Source: Kushneria avicenniae
GTDB taxonomy: Bacteria > Pseudomonadota > Gammaproteobacteria > Pseudomonadales > Halomonadaceae
DNA: 64,000 bases
Assembly (NCBI RefSeq): GCF_900112585.1
Contig: NZ_FOLY01000006.1
Location: forward strand, 166,280-230,279
Direction: 5' to 3'
The notes under the pieces are model-generated. The model saw nothing but the letters and a program-made list of their open reading frames with translations. It was not told where the DNA came from and ran no database searches. Within the stretch, counting starts at the first letter, position 1. Every line of letters begins with the position of its first letter. Shown in pieces: positions 60,396-64,000 of this stretch. The translations under genes were made by a program, and so were the position numbers.

Positions 60396-60911
60396 ATGCA
60401 GGATGAATACGATCTCTCACACACGGAGGGGCTGACGCTTCCCGGTTTTATTGCACTGGAAAGCGGCGAAGGCGACGTACCGGTTGCCATTGCCTGGACG
60501 CTGCCGGACGGTCGGGTCAAGCAGACCCTGATTCAGCCCGATGAAGCGTGGCTGGAAGATGAAGCGGCAAGCCTCGGGGACTATCACGCCGATGAGCTTC
60601 TCACGATGGGGGTAAGCGTGAGCGATGTGATCCGCGAGCTGGAAGCCGACTATTTCGGCAGCACACTTTACAGCGCTAACCCGGAGCAGGATGAGGCGGC
60701 GCTGGCGAACATTTTCAAGGTCGTGGCCGGCAGCGCTTTCGTAACGATTGCTGATGCAGGCACGCTTTACAGCGACCCCGATGAGTGGCACCAGCAGCGT
60801 AGTGAAATGTTCAATGAGATGGGCCTCGAGCCGGGGCGCGCCGAACATGATCTGGAAGCGCTGCTCAAGCTGCATGTCCGCTGGATGGACGATGACATGC
60901 TGGCTGACTGA
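60396..60911 (+). CDS. Degenerate DEDD-exonuclease-like protein of unknown function
   Basis: A 171-aa acidic protein. The layout resembles short DEDDh 3'-5' exonucleases: FIALESGEGDVPVAIAWTLPDGRVKQTLI (motif I region with ALE instead of D-x-E), STLYSANPEQDEAALANIF (motif II, Asp kept) and EPGRAEHDLEALLKLH (motif III, where the usual H-R-A-x-x-D reads G-R-A-E-H-D). The first catalytic Asp and the catalytic His therefore appear to be missing, which predicts an inactive or altered enzyme. This family call is my inference from motif spacing. It follows tatD, also a nuclease, by 18 bases and is probably co-transcribed. Confidence 0.55.
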   Translation: MQDEYDLSHTEGLTLPGFIALESGEGDVPVAIAWTLPDGRVKQTLIQPDEAWLEDEAASLGDYHADELLTMGVSVSDVIRELEADYFGSTLYSANPEQDEAALANIFKVVAGSAFVTIADAGTLYSDPDEWHQQRSEMFNEMGLEPGRAEHDLEALLKLHVRWMDDDMLAD

Positions 60912-60926
60912 GCCATGCCCGATGGA

Positions 60927-60954
60927 CGATCAGCACGCCCTGTCGTGCTGATCG
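60927..60954. terminator. Hairpin across the epmC stop codon
   Basis: A perfect 11-bp stem CGATCAGCACG / CGTGCTGATCG with a 6-nt loop lies between convergent genes and includes the last codons and stop of epmC. No T run is present on either side. Confidence 0.55.
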
Positions 60955-61511
60955 AGCCGTTGCCCTGCGTGTGCCGCGGCCTCCTCAAGCGACCGGTGTT
61001 CAATGAACAGTGCCGACAGGGCCCGGCGAAAGGCTTCTGCCCGTAACGGCAGTCCTTCCATCAGATAGCGCTGTCGACGTATTTCCACCTGGTTGGTAAA
61101 AGCGTCACGGTCTACCTCCGCACTGCCCTCCAGATTGTCCACGCTGACGTTGAAGCGCCGATCACAGGCCAGTGTCAGTATCTTCTCGATGGCCTGGGGA
61201 GCAATTTCGGCAGTTTCAAACGCCTTCTGTGCACTGCCATCACGCCCGTCGGGCATGTACCAGTAACCGTAATCCTCCAGCAGGCGACGCCTGGCACCCG
61301 CAATGCACCAGTGGCTGATTTCATGCAGCGCACTGGCAAAGTAGCCATGAGCAAACACGATACGGTGGTGGGCATGATTGTCGTCGGCAGGCAGGTAGAC
61401 AGGCTCGTCGTCACCCCGCACCAGCAGCGTCTGATAGCGCGACGAGAACACATGATTGAAAAGCGTTATCAGCTTCTCGACCTGACAATGCTCCTGTTGC
61501 TGAGAGGTCAC
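60930..61511 (-). CDS. epmC: Elongation factor P hydroxylase EpmC
   Basis: A 193-aa YfcM/EpmC-family protein. The metal-binding segment is FASALHEISHWCIAGARRR, and the LLVRGDDEPVYLPADDNHAHHRIVFAHGYF and EDYGYWYMPDGRD stretches match the family. EpmC hydroxylates the beta-lysylated residue of EF-P; epmA, epmB and efp are not in the window. The start is GTG with AGGAG six bases upstream. It is divergent from the MATE gene. Confidence 0.88.
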   Translation of the reverse strand: MTSQQQEHCQVEKLITLFNHVFSSRYQTLLVRGDDEPVYLPADDNHAHHRIVFAHGYFASALHEISHWCIAGARRRLLEDYGYWYMPDGRDGSAQKAFETAEIAPQAIEKILTLACDRRFNVSVDNLEGSAEVDRDAFTNQVEIRRQRYLMEGLPLRAEAFRRALSALFIEHRSLEEAAAHAGQRLDQHDRAC

Positions 61512-61611
61512 CTGTTTCTCCTGAAATCTGCTTTTGGCGCGTCACTTTATCACGAGATCCGAATCCCGAAGGCTTTGATACAATGGCGCTTTCCTTTGGC
61601 TGGAGCCGGCC

Positions 61612-63018
61612 TTGTTACACATTAAATTTACTGCCTGTCGTATTGAAACCTCTGCCCTGATGCGTCTGGCACTCCCCATTCTCGGCGCACAGCTGGCGCA
61701 GGCAGCCATGGGTACCGTTGACGTCATGATGTCCGGCCATTCCAGTGCCACGGATCTGGCAGCCGTGTCGGTCGGTGCCAGTCTCTGGTTGCCTTTGATG
61801 CTGTTCATGACGGGTACCCTCATGGGCCTGACCCCTATCGTTGCGCAGCACATGGGCGCGCAACAACAGGGCGCCATCAGACCCTGTGTTCATCAGGCAC
61901 TCTGGGTGGCCCTGTTGCTGGGTCTGGCGGCGGGTGTTCTGATCTGGCTGACGGCCGAGCCGATTTTTGCCTATATGTCGGTTCCCGAGGCGGTGGCCAT
62001 TTCCTCGACACGATATCTGCATGCTGTGGCCTTTGGTATGCCCGCCGTTGCGCTCTATCAAGCGCTGCGCGCGTTTTCCGATGGCGTCAACCACACCAGG
62101 CCGGCGCTCTGGATCAGCCTGGTGGGCCTGGCCGTGAATATTCCCTTTAATTATCTGCTGATCTTTGGCGGGGACGGCGTGACGTCTCTGATCGGAGTGA
62201 CCATTCCCGGTATCAGGGACCTGCCCGCGCTGGGTGCGGCCGGCTGCGGCATTGCCACGGCGATCGCCATGTGGGTCATGTGCGGCTGCATGGCCGTGTA
62301 TACCCGCCGCGCCCGAATCTACACACCGGTTCAGATCTGGCAGGAATTTAGCCGACCCAACCTGAAACTGACCATGGAGCTTTTGCGCGTGGGGTTACCG
62401 ATCGGGGTAGCCATTTTTACAGAAGTGACGCTTTTTGCCCTGATTGCGCTTTTTATCGCAAGTTTCGGAGAAATCGTGGTAGCAGCGCACCAGGTCGCGC
62501 TGAATTTCACCTCACTGCTGTTCATGCTGCCGCTGTCACTGGGGATGGCGCTGACCGTGCGCGTTGGTAACACTCTGGGTCAGGGAGACGGCCAGCGAGC
62601 GCGCTTCATTGCCTGGAACGGGATTGGAATTGCTCTCGTTGCGGCACTATTGATCGATATCGTGCTGGTCATTGCCGCCCATCCGATCGTTTCCCTTTAT
62701 TCAAGCAATGTCGAAGTACGCGCTCTGGCTTCCAGTCTGATTCTACTGGCAGCGATCTATCAGATTTCTGACGCCCTTCAGGTAAGCATGGCGGGCGCCC
62801 TGCGAGGCTACAAGGACACCCGCATCATCATGCTCATTACTCTGGCGTCCTACTGGCTTATCGGCATGGCGGGCGGCCATCTGCTGGGCAGCGGTGTTTC
62901 CGGGGTGTTTGCAGGGCTTGGGGTGTATGGGTACTGGCTGGGGCTGATTGCGGGGCTCAGCGTAGCCTCCATTCTGCTGGGATGGCGTCTGCGCCACACC
63001 GCGGCAAAATTCTGCTGA
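61612..63018 (+). CDS. MATE-family multidrug/Na+ antiporter (NorM-like)
   Basis: A 468-aa transporter with about twelve helices. Family regions are LALPILGAQLAQAAMGTVDVMMSGHSS in the first helix, GLTPIVAQHMGAQQ, NIPFNYLLIFG, and in the second half AAHQVALNFTSLLFMLPLSLGMALTVRVGNTLGQG. It exports cationic drugs in exchange for Na+ or H+. The start is TTG 61612 with GGAG six bases upstream; the next in-frame ATG would remove part of the first helix. A TACAAT at 61579-61584 could be its -10. Confidence 0.9.
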   Translation: MLHIKFTACRIETSALMRLALPILGAQLAQAAMGTVDVMMSGHSSATDLAAVSVGASLWLPLMLFMTGTLMGLTPIVAQHMGAQQQGAIRPCVHQALWVALLLGLAAGVLIWLTAEPIFAYMSVPEAVAISSTRYLHAVAFGMPAVALYQALRAFSDGVNHTRPALWISLVGLAVNIPFNYLLIFGGDGVTSLIGVTIPGIRDLPALGAAGCGIATAIAMWVMCGCMAVYTRRARIYTPVQIWQEFSRPNLKLTMELLRVGLPIGVAIFTEVTLFALIALFIASFGEIVVAAHQVALNFTSLLFMLPLSLGMALTVRVGNTLGQGDGQRARFIAWNGIGIALVAALLIDIVLVIAAHPIVSLYSSNVEVRALASSLILLAAIYQISDALQVSMAGALRGYKDTRIIMLITLASYWLIGMAGGHLLGSGVSGVFAGLGVYGYWLGLIAGLSVASILLGWRLRHTAAKFC

Positions 63019-63208
63019 ACTTCCGCCTGGTCACTCAGCAAGGCGGGCCTGATGCGATGATTTTCGCTTGATTACCATGAAAGTATCACTTCGGGGTATG
63101 ACATTCATGGTGGCAGATGTGCTAATAGTTAAAAAACGTCACCGTCATCGGGACGTCTGCTTGATCGAGGACTGGGATAGACCGGACAGATAACCGGAGG
63201 GGCAAGCA

Positions 63209-63904
63209 ATGGACACGATGTCGACTCATCGTATGAAGGTTATCGACCTGGACAGCTTCCGTCAGCAACGGTGCCAAAAACATCGCATCGTACGCATGGC
63301 ACCCGAGCTTGACGGCCTTGAGATGCTTTACCAGCTTGCAAGCGACCCTGACTCTCTTTATGGCATGCCGGTACTGGCATGGGGGCTGCAGGAGGATGGT
63401 CAGGTGGTGGGGCTGGTCCCCTGGCTGGATCATTTGACACGCTGCAACACGCTTGAAGACCCGGAGCAAGGCTGTTTCGTTGGCTATCGTGATCCTGAAA
63501 CGGAATTTTTCATGGATTCAGCGCCGCTTCACAAGGTCGTCGAGCTTGAGCATGCTGCGGCGTATTTCGAATATGAGCATGACGATCAGCCCTGCATCAT
63601 CCAGCATCTTCCTGATACACAGGGCACCCATGCCCTGTGCCATGCTCACGATGACAGCTGGCAGTTAAAGCAGGTTCATGGATGGCATCTTTATAGTGAC
63701 GGTACTATCGAGGCACTCCTGCAGGACGAGGATCAGGCCTGCGAGGAGCCGGTTCTGCCGGGCGATGACTGTCTCTATGCCGGACATAGCCGACACGAGT
63801 CGCTCTATCTGTTTCAGCGCCCGATCGCCAATCGTATCCGCAGCCAGGACCCTGCGACCCTTGAAGCGCTATCGGTCATGATGGTGACGCAGGACAGGTA
63901 CTAA
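63209..63904 (+). CDS. Conserved protein of unknown function (231 aa)
   Basis: GGAGGGG sits eight bases before the ATG, so the gene is well supported. The protein is acidic, rich in His, Asp and Glu, with no signal peptide or membrane helix. It opens MDTMSTHRMKVIDLDSFRQQ; later segments include VLAWGLQEDGQVVGLVPWLD, GCFVGYRDPETE, LPDTQGTHALCH and LYSDGTIEALL. I recall similar proteins in Pseudomonas and Halomonas but no function. It looks like a single beta-rich cytoplasmic domain. It stands alone between the MATE gene and the mobile-element end. Confidence 0.7.
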   Translation: MDTMSTHRMKVIDLDSFRQQRCQKHRIVRMAPELDGLEMLYQLASDPDSLYGMPVLAWGLQEDGQVVGLVPWLDHLTRCNTLEDPEQGCFVGYRDPETEFFMDSAPLHKVVELEHAAAYFEYEHDDQPCIIQHLPDTQGTHALCHAHDDSWQLKQVHGWHLYSDGTIEALLQDEDQACEEPVLPGDDCLYAGHSRHESLYLFQRPIANRIRSQDPATLEALSVMMVTQDRY

Positions 63905-63920
63905 CTGTATGGTCCCGGAG

Positions 63921-64000
63921 TGTAGTGGTTTATGGTATGACTCACTAACGGAGGAGGATCCATGGCTCAGATACTTCACCAACGCGCCACGACCACGCAC
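63921..64000 (+). mobile_element. Probable left end of an IS481-type insertion sequence (partial)
   Basis: TGTAGTGGTTTATGG begins at 63921, shortly after the previous gene, and looks like a terminal repeat with the common TGT end. It is followed by a purine-rich leader and a transposase start at 63962. Only one end is visible, so repeat and target duplication cannot be checked. Confidence 0.4.
63962..64000 (+). CDS. N-terminus of an IS481-family transposase (partial)
   Basis: Thirteen codons read MAQILHQRATTTH before the window ends. The form M-x-x-x-L-H-x-x-A-T-T-T matches the conserved start of many IS481-type transposases as I recall them, ahead of a helix-turn-helix. GGAGGAGG lies four bases before the ATG. 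The DDE domain is outside the window, so the family call depends on this short match. Confidence 0.5.
   Translation, partial: MAQILHQRATTTH

Overview
The window is a chromosomal segment from a GC-rich gammaproteobacterium. Protein-level resemblance to Pseudomonas and Escherichia coli, together with a complete choline-to-glycine-betaine pathway, fits a halophile of the Halomonadaceae (Halomonas or Kushneria type). The genus is an inference from remembered protein similarity, not a database result. Almost all of the sequence is ordinary, densely packed core genome. No CRISPR array, prophage or complete mobile element is visible. A likely IS481-type transposase begins in the last 40 bases and runs off the edge.

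Layout. Bases 1-1511: the 3' end of prc, an AT-rich stretch with one small unknown gene, and a tRNA operon (Met, Asn, Asn) on the minus strand. 1.7-7.6 kb: betI-betB-betA for osmoprotectant synthesis, convergent with edd (Entner-Doudoroff), which has a HexR-like box upstream. 7.9-17.0 kb: an MdtABC-type RND efflux operon and an outer-membrane porin. 17.0-22.8 kb: a GNAT protein and the glycerol-3-phosphate operon ugpBAECQ, with a Pho box upstream and an in-frame amber stop inside ugpB. 22.9-28.0 kb: gph, a candidate Trp leader peptide, trpE, trpG, trpD and trpC on the minus strand. 28.1-34.1 kb: type II NADH dehydrogenase, a LacI regulator with a perfect palindromic operator, a KguE-like TIM-barrel protein and a GhrB/KguD-like reductase, then a GIY-YIG protein, rpe and a 58-residue protein. 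34.3-39.9 kb: gamma-glutamyltransferase and the sulfate uptake operon sbp-cysT-cysW-cysA.

40.0-55.1 kb: tpm, a YgiM-like protein and the conserved RNA, translation and envelope block DUF1820-miaB-ybeZ-ybeY-ybeX-lnt, then (after an ElyC-like gene and an MFS transporter) ybeL, leuS, lptE and holA. 55.1-64.0 kb: a DUF5924-like membrane protein, a SlyA/MarR regulator, a universal stress protein, the ABC-F ATPase Uup, TatD, a degenerate exonuclease-like protein, EpmC, a MATE pump and a conserved protein of unknown function.

Functional themes are osmoprotection, Entner-Doudoroff and ketogluconate metabolism, phosphate-regulated glycerophosphodiester scavenging, sulfate and glutathione sulfur supply, tryptophan synthesis, drug efflux, and translation or envelope maintenance. 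I found no convincing wholly new multi-gene system. The best leads are the ugpB amber codon, the trp leader peptide, a minimal kgu-like cluster with its own operator, a pair of near-identical 12-bp palindromes upstream of the porin and ndh, an inverted pair of DnaA boxes, and the exonuclease-like protein that has lost catalytic residues.
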